This document shows, piece after piece, positions 44,287 through 56,012 of a stretch of 64,000 nt of DNA. The translations under genes were made by a program, and so were the position numbers. The notes beneath the pieces were generated by a model. It was not told the origin of the DNA. It was given only the letters and a program-made list of their open reading frames with translations, and searched no databases. Location: contig CP071493.1 of NCBI GenBank assembly GCA_017354895.1, forward strand, positions 124,001 to 188,000, read 5' to 3'. Position 1 is the first letter of the stretch, and every line of letters begins with the position of its first letter. The DNA comes from Podospora comata. Taxonomy: Eukaryota; Ascomycota; Sordariomycetes; Sordariales; Podosporaceae.

Positions 44287-44996
44287 TTACACCTCCTCAG
44301 GCGCATCTATCTCCATCTCCCTCTTCTTTCCAGGAGACCCCATCTCCGAGGTCCTCTTCGACGACCCGGCCTGAGCCCGGGTGCTCTCGTCATCCCTCAC
44401 TCTCTTCCTCGCCGGCTTGGGAGCTCTGGGATTCTCCCGATCTCGCCTCATCTTGCTCAACGCCCTATCACATCCGTATCTGTCAGTATATCTCTCTCTG
44501 ATCGTTGCAAAATAGAATACGTACACTTTCTGCCTGATCGTGTCGACCTCAAGCTCCATAAACTCCTCGCCGTCATCGTCACCACCAGCAGTGGGAGTCG
44601 AGTCGTCCCAAGAGGAAGACGACGACAACTCCACGGCTTCAGGGCGGCGGGAGGAACCAGCCGAACCGGTGGCTCCTCCGGCGAAGGAGGTCAAGAACCG
44701 AATCTCCTCTCTTCTCTCGGGACTGAGGGTATCACCAGCCTGTTGCTGGTTAGCCAGCGGATATATCAGCGTAGGGGGTGCGGCGGGAGGGGAGAGGGAA
44801 GCGTGGTCCAAAGATCTAACAGAGTAAGTAAGAGATACATAAACAACAAGTGGCCGTGATATACTGACTTCTGACTGGGGCTGGCAGAAAAGACACTCCC
44901 GGGCTTTTGGGAGGCGGTGGAGGAGGAGACGCGACTCGACGACTTGTTATTGGTGCGGCCATTATCTGGCGCCAGGGTTTTCTCTGACGAGGCCAT
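44287..44996 (-). CDS. Hypothetical Ser-rich nuclear-type protein, 203 aa
   Basis: Three exons: 44996-44869 (MASSEKTLAPDNGRTNNKS), 44815-44525 and 44479-44287; introns 53 and 45 nt, phases agree. The middle exon has DTLSPERREEIRFLTSF and a long Ser/Asp/Glu stretch, then EFMELEVDTIRQK. The last exon is basic (PKPARKRVRDDESTR) and ends MEIDAPEEV, a bipartite-NLS-like composition. The second intron is 3n long and stop-free, so a retained form is possible. The family is not recognised; nuclear localisation is inferred. Confidence 0.65.
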
Positions 44997-45987
44997 TTGT
45001 GGTTGGTATTGCTTTGAAGAATTAAGGAGGGAGTCGAGAGAATTGGGTTGTTTGATGAACAAAGAGGTCGAAGACAAAGATCACTAGATCTTCGTCTGAG
45101 GGAAGCGTGGTCGTGGAGAAGAGAAGACGAGGGGCAGGGGGAGGAATGGGAAACCTTGTAGGCAACGCTCAAGACTTAACCCCCGGTCATCAGCTACCCT
45201 GTCCGGGAAAGGGCCGGAACGTTGCGTGGAACCCCCGGGGCCTTTCGGCGCCGAGAAGCCTTTAGGCCAGGAGTGTGGCCAGCGAATAGGCACCTACCTA
45301 GCCTTCCATGACATGGCAGGGTGTGTCAGATATCACAGAAAAGGGCTTCTCCCTTTTCCATCATCCTAGGCTCTCGGCCTCCATGAAGACAAAGTCTCTG
45401 GGTAACAAAACCCACAGGACCCGACAGGCTGGATCGTGGGGACAAGCCGATGAGGCACAGCATGACCCAAACAGTTGGGTTCAAGTTGCCATGATGCGGA
45501 CCACATCCTGCGGTTCGCACACCGCCAAAAGAGTGCCTAGAAAGGCATCCTCACCCCCAATTACCCCCCTTTCCCGCCGCATTTTGCCTATCCTTGAGCA
45601 GGAGGGTGGTAAAAAGTGGCCAAGAACGCCATCAGCATGCCACCAATGCACGACACACCCTGTTGAATATGTGCTGTCCAATCGCTTGGGTGTATCCAGA
45701 CGGCACCGGTTGGCACTAGGTGGTTAGCGGCTGCGGGAGCGTGCGCTGGTACCACTCTGTTGGGTCAACCCGAGAGGATGGTTCGCCGCCTCCCTTGAAG
45801 GGACCTTGATTTCAGTGTTGCCAATGGGAGAAAGACAGAGATGAGCATGCTCCAAGGCATTGGCACAAAAAGGGAGCAGGCGGGGAAGAGCTTAGATGTG
45901 ATGAATGTAACAAACTAAAAGGACAAAAACGCAAACCGCAAAGAGAACAAGAAGCCAATGCTATCAACAAAGCATCAAACACAGCAA
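44997..45987. other. Gene-free stretch
   Basis: Promoter of the preceding gene and 3' region of the GRDP gene. A plus-strand ORF of 139 codons (45308-45727) has no supporting signals. Nothing else is seen. Confidence 0.45.
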
Positions 45988-48529
45988 TCATGATCCGCCG
46001 CCGCCTCCGCACCCCCCTCCCCCTCCCCCGCAACCACCCCCACCACCACCACCACCATCACCACCACCTCCACCGCAACCGCCCCCTCCACAACCAACTC
46101 CCCCACAGGCGCCACTACCGCCTCCCACCCCCCCATCACACCCCCCATTTCCTCCACAGTTCCCCGTAAACCCACCATCACCAACACCAGGAGCAGCACA
46201 TCCCCCCCAATCCCCTCCGCCACCACCGCAACCCCCAGCCATCATGGCACCCGGAGCCCAAGCAAAATACATACCGGCTGTCCACCACATCGGATGTCCA
46301 TACGGGCCAGTCTGCGTGACAGGGTGACCCCAATGATCGTACACATACGCTTCCCTAGGCGGTATCTTTCTCCCCTTCTTCTCTGCTCTCGCCTTTGCCT
46401 TGGCATAAGCGGCATCCAATCGCTTTTGGTGCACAGCCACCAACCGTTTACGGACTGTCTGTCTATAGTCCGCAGTCGGCATGACAGCATTATGAGCAGA
46501 AATGTGCGCCGACTTGTCCGGTGGGCAAAGCGCCGCCCGGCCAGATGAGTGGAAGTTGTCTGCCATTCTCTCCTGTTTTGACACCCCCAGGGCGCCTGAC
46601 AAGCCAGAAACGTGGGAAGATCGAATGGCTTTGATGTTCATGTCAGTCAGCTTTCATCTCAGATGCAACACAGCACGGGAAACAAACCTTCGCAATACCA
46701 GCAAGTACACTCACTGTACACCTCCCCATACTTCTCCTGATACTTTTGACTCGTCCACTCAAACTGCGCGCTCAAAACTCCCTCCTCAATCTTGTCATCG
46801 TGATCGACAAATTTCCCCGTCAGCGATACCGTGTGTTGGTAGTACATGCCCGGACTCAACTGATGAGTATGCCACGCCAAATCCACATCCAGCGTTGGCA
46901 CCACCACATTGTCAGGGTTCTCCGCCATGATGGCAAAGAACCGGTTGTATTTCACAATCAACCTCTCCATCGTCTGACGGGCGGACGGACTGTGCAACCA
47001 GTCAAGCTTAACCATCTTTTCCACAAAAATACCCTGCCTCATCACCGCTCCAGAGAGATCAAGCCCGAAAGGCGAGAAATTCTGCCAGTATGTGTTCATC
47101 ATCTTGCGGATTGCCGTCCGAGAGCCCGGTCTCAGGGCGTATTTTGATGCCGAGCCCGCCTTGAAGCCACTGATCTCTTTGACGTTTGACGGCCTGGACA
47201 GCACATATTCAATCTTCCTGCGCACGTCCTCCATCGTTGGGTCCGGGATGAGCGGCTTGTGGAGGAGTGTCATGATATCGGTGCGGATGGAGTCGCAGCC
47301 GGACTTGAGCATGGCGTTAGGGAACGTTCGTGGGACGCGGAGTTTGAGCGCGACAGATGTCTGATCCGGAAGCTCGGGGACCCCAGAGCGGGTGTCGAGG
47401 ATAGTGCCATGCATGGGCTTGTTGGAGTGTCCCATGAGTGCCGTGACGTCCTTGACGAATCTCGCTACGGATAATAGTTCCTTTCTGATGGTAATGCCAC
47501 ATTGAGGACAATCGGAGTTGAGGTTTCCATCGCCATAGCCTTCGCCAATGAGATCAATCTCAGTGTTTGGGCTGGGGCGGTGGTTCTCAGGTCGGCCACA
47601 AGCTGTCCAGAGAACCTCAAGAGAGGTGTTGCATCGAGGGCAAAGCAGTGTCTTCCTGGGGGAGTCATCAGCGACATCCCACGCGTGCCCCGTCTGCTTG
47701 GTCCAGTTGGCTTTGCATTGATCCGACACGCGGTATGAAAAGGTCTCGGGATCAATGACTCGGTCGACGAGTGCCCATGGCATGCCGTTGGACCAGAATG
47801 ATCGCAGACCAACGAGCATGGCGTCCTCGAGAAAAGCACGAGGGTTGAGCATGTGGGTATGCCATACCATCAGTACATCTGCCGCCACTGTTAGCCCCGT
47901 TCCTGTCCCCTTTGGACCGTCATCAACTCACCCAAAGGCGGCAAAATGTTTTCCGTCCACCCAAATTTGAGATTTGGGTCGGTGGGGAAGTTGGAATATG
48001 CATTCTGATCCCTTTCAGGCTCGCTCATATCACGCTCACTCAGGATTCTTTGACCAGGAATCCCTTTCCACCAAGCCTCATATCGGTCCGATGCCCTAGC
48101 CACAAAAAGCGCCCACCGCTTCTCTCTGATCCTGCTCAAGGTTGCCAAAGTCTTATCATGTTCGGCACCAGCTAACCGTCGCTTTTCTTCGTCGACAATG
48201 ATGGGTCCTGCAAGGGAGTCCCACAGGCCAAACAGCCCATCGGTGTATCCCACATCTTCTTTCAGGGTCTGAATGGCAAGCAAGAGCTTCAGATGGGCGA
48301 GGCAGGTGTCGGCGGTAGGCTGTGAGCCAGTATCGGATAGATTGAGTGACTCAAAGGCAGCTGTGAGGTCAGCTTCTTCCTCTGTAGCCGGTGTCTGTCC
48401 CTGTTGCAGTTGAGGTTGCGGTGAGGTGGATGATGTTGAAAGGCCATCGTATGCTGGCGGCGGGGCATCATCGCCGTTTGGTCTTCCCCGCAGCCCAAGA
48501 CGCCCAAAAATAGACGATCTTTTGGACAT
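45988..48529 (-). CDS. DUF1399/GRDP-type protein with Gly/Cys-rich tail
   Basis: Three exons: 48529-47932, 47887-46688 and 46628-45988; introns 44 and 59 nt, phases agree, 812 aa. The N-terminus is disordered (GDDAPPPAYDGLSTSS, with a PPAY motif). The DUF1399 (glycine-rich domain protein) body carries paired His motifs, ADVLMVWHTHMLNP and LDVDLAWHTHQLSPGMYYQH, and CxxC pairs (LCPRCNTS, DCPQCG, CTCWYCE) that may bind zinc. The last exon is basic and helical (KRLDAAYAKAKARAEKKGRK), then Trp/Gly-rich, and ends in a run of G, C and D. The HTH motif repeats define the family; its biochemical role in fungi is not established. Confidence 0.88.
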
Positions 48530-49407
48530 CACGGGATGATGGGCGGGTGGCGTACACTTGGAAAAGCTTGGGTAGCTTGGCGTTCAGCAGTGTGTTCTCG
48601 ATGCGGGGAACTGTGGATTCTTGCGGAAACTCTGTGGATGCCGATGTTGACTTGGTGTAAGCAGAAAAAGGTGTTGCTGTAAATATCAGGTATGGAACTT
48701 GTGGTCTAACACAATAACCATCTTGACAAAGGAACCGCAGCGGCGGAAGTCGGCTTTAAGGTTTGAAGCTGAACGTTGCTGAAAGCTGCTGCGCCTCGCC
48801 ATCTGGCTGACCCCGCGCCTACCAGCAACCCCAACCTCGGTGGGTTGCCCTTTTTGGACAGCTCTTGGCCAAGATGGACATCGCCTCTCGGTCAGCATTT
48901 GAGAACCGCCATTCGCGCATCACCACGTCCAGATTACAGGTATCTCCTACACTGGTGATCATCGGCGCCGGAATGAGAAGAGGATTGGGGGGCTGAGTCA
49001 ACTGGATGAAGCGAACTGATGACGCGGTCCGGCTACCCCTCGGTGTGCAAAGTGGTCAGGCTGCTGGGTAAGGCGTCTTGCTATCAATGGTCTTGCAGCA
49101 ACACATGGTGTTCGGTCGAGAAAACGGTGTGGTACCACGGCCAACAATGTTTCATTAGCTGACGTGTCCAAGATTGTGGCTGCAGCTGGGATGGTGTTGA
49201 CATGGAACTTTTAAGCCCATGATCGATGAACATGAGAATAGGTGGTCTGGACAAAGATGACTCGCAATCGTGGTGTTGTGGAAAGGCATAATAGGACATT
49301 TAAAAAGCAAACATACTGTATAATACTGGCTATCTGACATCGCTGCAGAGAGTAAATGAAAACAAAAGTAGCTCAGCCGAATGATATTATCAAAACCAGA
49401 CAGATAA
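48530..49407. other. Gene-free stretch
   Basis: Promoter of the GRDP gene and sequence 3' of the decayed NLR. Several short ORFs lack coding style. No RNA gene is recognised. Confidence 0.45.
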
Positions 49408-52400
49408 CTACCAGTGAGAAGCTTGACGATGCATACTTCCACTAGTGACGGTCCATATATCCTGGCCTGCGATTTTCACGGTCGTCGATGTCGTCACTGC
49501 AACACCCTCAGAGAATCCCAATCCACCGTTCATAACAACTACCCGATGCCCATTCACAAACGCTATCCCAACTTCCCGACTGCCAGTTGAACTCCCATTT
49601 GCTATTCGCGCCCAGGCCTGTGTATGCCCCGGCACGATTATTGTGGCACGAACTTCCCCAGCTGCGGTCCTCCACTCACTCAGAGCAAAGCAATGCCTTC
49701 GTGCATGAGTCATGGGTGTGCTTGCATGAATTGTTGATAACGAGGGCGATGCACTCGCTGTGCCAGAGCCGAGAGCCTGAGTTTTGGACGTGCCTTGGTA
49801 GTTTCTATTGGCAAAGCCCCTGGCTTGTGATCCCTGACCGGTCGACAAGTACGTGTTTATCATCATTGATTGCAGGCTGACACTGCACACCCACAGGTTG
49901 GTGTCCAGAAACAGCAAAGTCGACGCACCAACAAGACCCAGAACTGAGTGGGCATTGTGTCTGACCGTGTACAAATTCGTTTCGTCTGCTGGTCTGATAG
50001 TATCCTCGGTGGAAAATGGGTCGAGCGAGGAGAGAACACCGATTTCTCTCGCCCCTGCTGTTGATAATGCCACTACACTCCCATCTCTTTTGCCAACAAC
50101 GATGTGGCTCCCGTCAGGGGATGCCACGATTGAACTCGTTATTTCTGGATGGTCAGGAGGGTGAAGCAACATCGTCCTGGATGCTTGTGAGCCAAACGTT
50201 TGGGCAGCCTCTGCGTCCAAGCTCCCAGTCGAGCTCACCAAGTCATTCATACTCTTTCTGACCAAAGAAGCCGGAGCCCACACGCGGCCTTTCTTGCCAC
50301 GAATATCAACAAAGCGTACCCCATCTGAACTAAAGCAGAGACCACGGACAGCCTGGTCTAATGGGTGATTTGTGCGGTAGATGGGTACTAGAGTTGTGAT
50401 AGCGCCATGGTGATCACGCTCGAATTCGAAAATTTCGACAGCACCCTGATTGGTCCCCGCCCCGAGGCTTCTTCCATCTGGAGAGCAGCGAGACTTTGGG
50501 CATGGACCTGAGGCCGGCGGAGATGCAGTTCTTGCGTTAGGTAGTCAAAGACACAGAGACTACCGTCCTCAAGGCTGCCACTAGGGTACGAAATTCCGGG
50601 TCAGGGTTGAAGATGAGGTCATTGACTCCCTTGCTGTCGAATTTGGTGGCGCAAATACCAACCAGACGGAACTCGAAGATGCTCAGGATGAGAACTGGAT
50701 GTGAACGATAGCCGACAGCGACAAATACCTCGTCAGGGGTAACGAGAAATGCTGCTTGAGATGGGGCTTGTGTCGGAATGATCGTGTGCGGAAAGGAGTT
50801 TGGTCTGTAGTCACTACGGTTGTCCGGATGATTCCAGCAAATCGTGTCAAACTCCTGTGTTTGTAGCTTCCTGCGATAGGGTAGGTCAGCGGTAAGCACA
50901 CATTGGAGAGATAGGACGCTCGGTCACACACCATTTTGTGAGGACACTAGATTGGTGTGTTAATACGATCTCTTCGACACCGAGAAATATCATGGCCAGC
51001 GGTGGTGACATCGTCGAAATTGTATGTCTCATAGGTCCCGACTTGGGATCATAAATCACAAGGTGTTTCGCGCCGCAAGAAGCCAAAAGGGCGTCATCAA
51101 GGCTGAATGCCAATTTCCGGGCACGTTCAGGATGACTCAGATAGCGAAGGCAGTGAAGAGACTCCGGATCGTATAGCAATAACTGACCAGTTGCCAGACC
51201 AACGGCGAAATAACGCTCACCATGAGTTACGGTTGTCGCAGGACCACTGCGGAAGTCTATTTGAGTAAGACAATCGTCCCATGTCCCAGGTAGTACTCCT
51301 TGTACGGTAAGTCCTCTAGGAGCTCGCTGGTGGCCTGATTTTTTGCAGATCTTTCTTGCAATGAATGAGCCAAAGGGGCACATAGGTGGAGCCAGCAAGT
51401 ATATTGACGAGAGACTTGTCAATAGCTGAGGGCGAAACTTGGCGGCCACACGGATGGGGTCAATCACCCAACCATCCACAAGTTGAATAGTAGGGTTGGC
51501 GGACGGTCCGTCTGTCATTCTTCTACCAATATATTCCCGTAAATTTGTGGCTGTCTGAGCGATCACGGCCAGATCTCCGGCTGCTGAGACATGTTCGATC
51601 CATTCTAGGACAGTGTTACTCCGTAGAAACTCGCAGAGAGCGTCCGTGAGGTAGTCGTCAGATGATGTGGACAGGAAGACATGATTGGAGAAGAAGCGGC
51701 ATGCGTAGTTAACCATAGAGGGTTCCAATGGCTGTGATCTCGCTGCAAATTTTCCGAGTCCCACCGAACCCCCAATCGCTGACTGCTTCTCCGTAACTCT
51801 GGACTTGAGCACACTAGTGGAGATATATTTGAGAAGCAATGTACAAAACACGATATGCCCTTGTTCTTTGTTGATAAGCAATTGTTCGTCGACATTTGGT
51901 CTCAGTAGGAAATCTCGTACGGTTTCGTATATCATCTGCATTGTGCTATTATTGTCAATGAATACGAGCTGTGCGCAGAGACCTGCGCAGAGACCCCGTA
52001 TGGCTTTTCATGCATTCTGCAGAGTTTGACCTACATCCAGCTTGACAGCACATCGTAGGCCCTGCAAAGTGAGTGGGCGAAATGAGAGTGTAACCCAAGT
52101 CAAGATGGACTTTGCAAGGGTAGCTTTTCGGTTCTTGAAAATAATGGATTCCGTCATTCGACGATAGAAGGCGAACAGGTCGGCAGGCACCTCTTCCAAC
52201 ACAACCTCCATGATCTCATCCCACCAGACATCCTCAAACTCTTGTACGGCCAGTCGTGTCCAAAGACAAGAGCCCCGGGATTTGGCAAATATGCTCTCAC
52301 ACATGCGCTCGCGGTCTTGGGGGTTGTCTGGCCTACTCAGCTCTTTTAGTCGCGTGTCCAGAAAAAGGTGCATGTCCTCGACAGTGTCCGTATCCGATAG

Positions 52401-52911
52401 CTTCTCTATCGTCGCCTTCTTCCGTCCTAGAGAGAGCAAGCCACGCTCAATGTCTTCCAAAAGTCGACTGGTAGCAAAAAGGTGAAGATCTTGGGGCATA
52501 GTGGCAAAAAACTTGATGGAAAATAGGGAACCAAAACATGAAAATTCGTCCACACCATCGATCACCCAAAAGTGGCTTGCCATCGACGGTATTTTGAACA
52601 GGGTAGCCGTAAAGATGCGGCGCCAAACCACAGCTTCATCGGTCTTGTCCCAACGCATATCGTCCTGGGCGAGCTTGAGCAAAGGAGTGCAGCTGCTGTG
52701 GCATCGGACAGAGATGGAGCACTACTCAGCTGCAGGATAGGTCCAGACAGGGAGGATGGCTGCGGTCGCGGAGTCTCGGGCCGAGATGACCGTATTGCAT
52801 CGACAGCTGTGAGAAGAGCATTTCGCAGCATCTTGTAGTTTGGGTCCGAGGGGCTGTCGAACTTGCAGACATGGCGGTGGTCAGCGTCCATTGCCGCAAT
52901 TCTCCTCGTTG
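49408..52911 (-). pseudogene. Decayed NACHT-WD40 NLR gene
   Basis: From 52911 the sequence reads MDADHRHVCKFDSPSDPNY, typical of the end of the alpha/beta-hydrolase domain of fungal NLRs. It then jumps, with a frame break near 52690, to LLKLAQDDMRWDKTDEAVVW and the Walker-B-like HFWVIDGVDEF. The Walker A loop is missing between them. The winged-helix part is cut by an in-frame TGA at 52010, next to a perfect 12-bp duplication (ggtctctgcgca twice). After IYETVRDFLL and a good intron (TKW/KLQTQ, about 50940-50877), the WD40 part shifts frame near 50575 and 50485 (SLEDGSLCVFDYLTQEL, then CSPDGRSLGAGTNQGAVEIF) and continues to 49408. It is not translatable as one protein. Confidence 0.8.
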
Positions 52912-54343
52912 TGGAAACCGAGGGTTGCTAAGTGCCGCTCTACAACGATCTGATTCATGGCGCTCTTGGCAGGAAGGTTTCGTAAAAAGACCAAAGATGA
53001 AGATCGGGGGCAATGATAAACTCCAGGTTTTTAAACTTTCGGATAATAATAACTTTTCTGGAACCGAAACGGGTTTATATTAAGCTACTTACTTACGCTA
53101 ATAAAAATAAAATTTCCTATTAATTAAAAACCATTCAATTATTAATATAAGTATTATTATACTATTACAAAGTCGCTTAAAGGAACATTTTATTTATATT
53201 TTAATAAAAATTTTTTTAAAAAACCTAATATTCATCTCTTTTTATACTTATATATTGTTTATTGTTAAAATACAACTTTTGATGGTGGACTTCACAGTGT
53301 ATATTAGCCCTGTGAAGTACAGGGCCTCAGAGTCAATACAATGGCTTGAAATCAATAGTGTCCACTGAGGTCTGAGGACCACGGCAACCGGAGTGGAACT
53401 CGGCTCCTTTGAAGCAATCCGAAGTCCCGGGAGGCCGGGCACCAAGGCTAGCGCTCTGCAACGGTGAAACGGTAGTGCAACGTGGTCTGAAACCTTATCT
53501 TAAACTACGGACTTGGCGGATGTTCGGACTCGAGGTTGGAGAGAGTTTCGGTGCGCGATCGACAGACTGAAAGCCTGTATAAGACTTCTGCCTCAGACTT
53601 TGTTCACTGTGATATTTCTTAGTCTTTAAGTTCAATCAATATACTGGTTCACACATGTTTTCTGGGCCTCACAAATCTACACAACAGTGATCACCTTCTA
53701 TATATTGTAGGGCGCCGTCTCTGCAATCCTTCTTCTTTCCGTGCCTCTGCTACTGTTGAATACTCCAGTCAAAGTCTTCTTCGCTCTCAGTGTACTGCGT
53801 CGATAGCTATTCGACCTTGAATTCCGCAGGCATCGATAGTACCCCTTTCAACGTTTATAAAAATAATATTAAATAAATTTTATTGTTAATATTCTTATAA
53901 AATAACGTGGGCCTAGGTTTATAGGTTCCTATTTCATAGTAAACTAGTTCATCAAGGCCTGTTATTTCTCTTTTAGGGCCTATTTACTATCTTTTACGGC
54001 CTATTAACTATATATCGATATATAGGTCAGTGGCTTTATATACCACAAGCGGGTTACAGGCCCATTGTCCGCTGTCTCCGTTCTATCTGCTGCAACCCCG
54101 AACATGTTGCTGATGTTGAGGCAGTGATTGTTATTGGCGCAGATCACAGAGCTAATGAAAGCTGTCAAAAATGGATATCTGGTCCCTTTTTCAGACCCAC
54201 ATGCAGACTGCATCACAAAAGCGCCAACTCAATTTCGTGAAATGCGCTTGAAACATTACGCAGTACACAAATACATTAACCACACGTGACACAACCTCCT
54301 TCAACACGTCTGAGATAAAAAGTCGCAAGAGCATGGAACCTTC
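52912..54343. other. AT-rich island
   Basis: Very AT-rich at about 53030-53270 and 53850-54030, with a less AT-rich block between them that looks like a solo LTR. No gene is seen. The pattern fits an old retroelement insertion mutated by a C-to-T process such as RIP, next to the broken NLR. Confidence 0.55.
53263..53686 (+). mobile_element. Possible solo LTR
   Basis: A block of about 424 bp starts tgttaaaatac and ends ctacacaaca, with inverted TGTT...AACA ends. It has an internal tataagacttct and a downstream C/T-rich leader-like segment. I see no clear target-site duplication (tttat versus gtgat) and no internal coding region, so the boundaries and the assignment are tentative. Confidence 0.35.
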
Positions 54344-55498
54344 TTACTCTGTGCCTTTGGTGATTCCATCATGGAACTTTTCTATCAGTCGTTGGATTTC
54401 GTCAATGGCCCTGTTATGGCTGTCAGCGGGCTTTCCCTTGGTTGCTTCGGAAGGACATACATACATCTGAACATACTCCTCCTGGGTTGAGAAGAGTGCC
54501 GCAGCGTGCAAGTCGAATCGTCTGTTGGAGTAGTTTTCCGTTAGTAACCACGGCCCCTATTCTGTCAACGCATTCCAATACAAGAAAAGATTAAAGACCT
54601 TACAGAGAATACAGAGCGTTCCTATCATCGTAATCCTCGGCGGGTTCAGCCTTTGGCACATGTGAATGGTACTCATTAAAATACAAACGAGTGAACTGGT
54701 TCCTTGCCGGCCGCCAGTTGCCCAGTTCATACTCATTGTGAGCCCAAAATGCGGCGGGATCAAACCCGATTCCTTCTTCTGTCTCTTCGTTGACAATACT
54801 GGCATTCCCACACCATAGATCAGCATGAACCAGAGACGGTATTATGGTGCGACCACTCGTCTCCAGTGGGGGCAACAGTCGTGGAATTACCTTGTCGAAG
54901 AGGTCAGGGAGCAGAGTCCAGCTCGTCATGGGGACCTGCTCGGTCTTTACGGACTTGAAAAACATTTCGTAATCCATTGGCAAAAAATTGCTCCCAACTG
55001 TTGTGCCAAGTGCTGTCCTGGAGCAAGTCTCCGTTGTGCGTAGTACAATGGAAGCCAAACTTTCCTTCGGGAGAACTACCGCTCGAATGCAGCCGCGCAA
55101 GCTTCTCGCAAAATGACACGGGCTCAGGCACGCCATCCGTAAAGTCATAGAATTTGCAAAGGTAGAAATGAGAATCTTCCTGAGTTTTGAGACTGCCCCA
55201 AGCGATGGGTGCTGGACAGAATCCAGGCGTGATAGCAAAGATGGCCGATGTGCCCTCATATTCACCTTTCAATGCTTCGCGGCCGTGAGTTCCAACAGAA
55301 ATCTGATCTTTCTGACTAGCTACAATGCGAGAGATCAGTAGTTGTTTGCGAATTCTTAAGCTTCACCTTTATGAAGTAGCTCTCCTTGTTGCCGTTCGTC
55401 TTAAGAGTATCAACGCGGAGAGCTTTGGCCCAGGCCGATTCTCCATGGTGGCTGACATTGACTATCTCAGCGACATTGGGAAGGACTGGATGAGACAT
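54344..55498 (-). CDS. Fructosamine/ketosamine-3-kinase-like protein, frame broken
   Basis: Exon 1 is 55498-55367 (MSHPVLPNVAEIVNVSHHGE). A 55-nt intron leads to an exon from 55311 (GTHGREALKGEYEGTSAIFA, FYLCKFYDFTDGVPEP, FCEKLARLHSSGSSPEG), which ends at 54604. An 82-nt intron then leads to 54521-54344 (RFDLHAAALFSTQEEYVQMY ... FHDGITKGTE). The kinase motifs are LVHADLWCGN (catalytic Asp/Asn) and FDPAAFWAHNEYELGNW (metal-binding Asp), as in Fn3K/APH-fold enzymes. Between QFFANGLRNVF and SVKTEQVPMTSW, about 54970-54950, the frame must shift by one base and no intron fits. The exon total is not a multiple of three. It may be a recent pseudogene or contain a sequencing error at a homopolymer. 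Confidence 0.7.
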
Positions 55499-55709
55499 AT
55501 TAGAGACATAGCGCTACATTGGATGAAATTCCCAACGAACCGTCCAAAACAGCTGGGTCCAGCTGAAAAACTACACCTTCGTCCCCTCTCACAAAAGCTT
55601 CGCTTTCCATGGGCAGTCGGAATAAAAGACAACAAAACTTCGAGTTGAGAGATTGAGACAACCCCCACGAAGAAGAGAAATTGCTCAATAATAAGGTCTG
55701 TGAAATATC

Positions 55710-56012
55710 GTGCAGCCAAAGAGGGGTCGGGTTGTTGAAGTTACAAAGCAGGCAGGGGTAACCCCGGCCCAGGTTTGTCTGTCATGGGCCGTCCAGCGAG
55801 GGATACCAATCGTTCCCAAGTCTGTTCAACGGGCTCATCTGGAACAAAATCTCCATCTCACAAGGCTGCCCGATGATCTGTTCAAAATCGTTGATACTGT
55901 TTCATCGGAAAAAGGCCCGATTCGCTTCCTGGACCCGAGCCGCCACATCTGCTTCGACATCTTTGACGAAGAGAACGACCAGCCAGTGGAGAACAAGGCG
56001 CCCTGGGGCTAG
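55710..56012 (+). pseudogene. C-terminal remnant of an aldo-keto reductase
   Basis: This frame encodes about 100 residues that match only the end of an aldo-keto reductase: KQAGVTPAQVCLSWAVQRGI, PIVPKSVQRAHLEQNLHL, then the usual C-terminal helix and tail (FDIFDEENDQPVEN). A TGA lies just upstream in frame. The barrel strands with the catalytic Asp/Tyr/Lys/His are not found on this strand in the preceding kilobase, which is occupied by the kinase-like gene. It appears to be a truncated relic. Confidence 0.75.

Noticed and set aside
45308-45727. 139-codon plus-strand ORF
   Set aside because: No domain, no coding style and no promoter; likely a chance frame.
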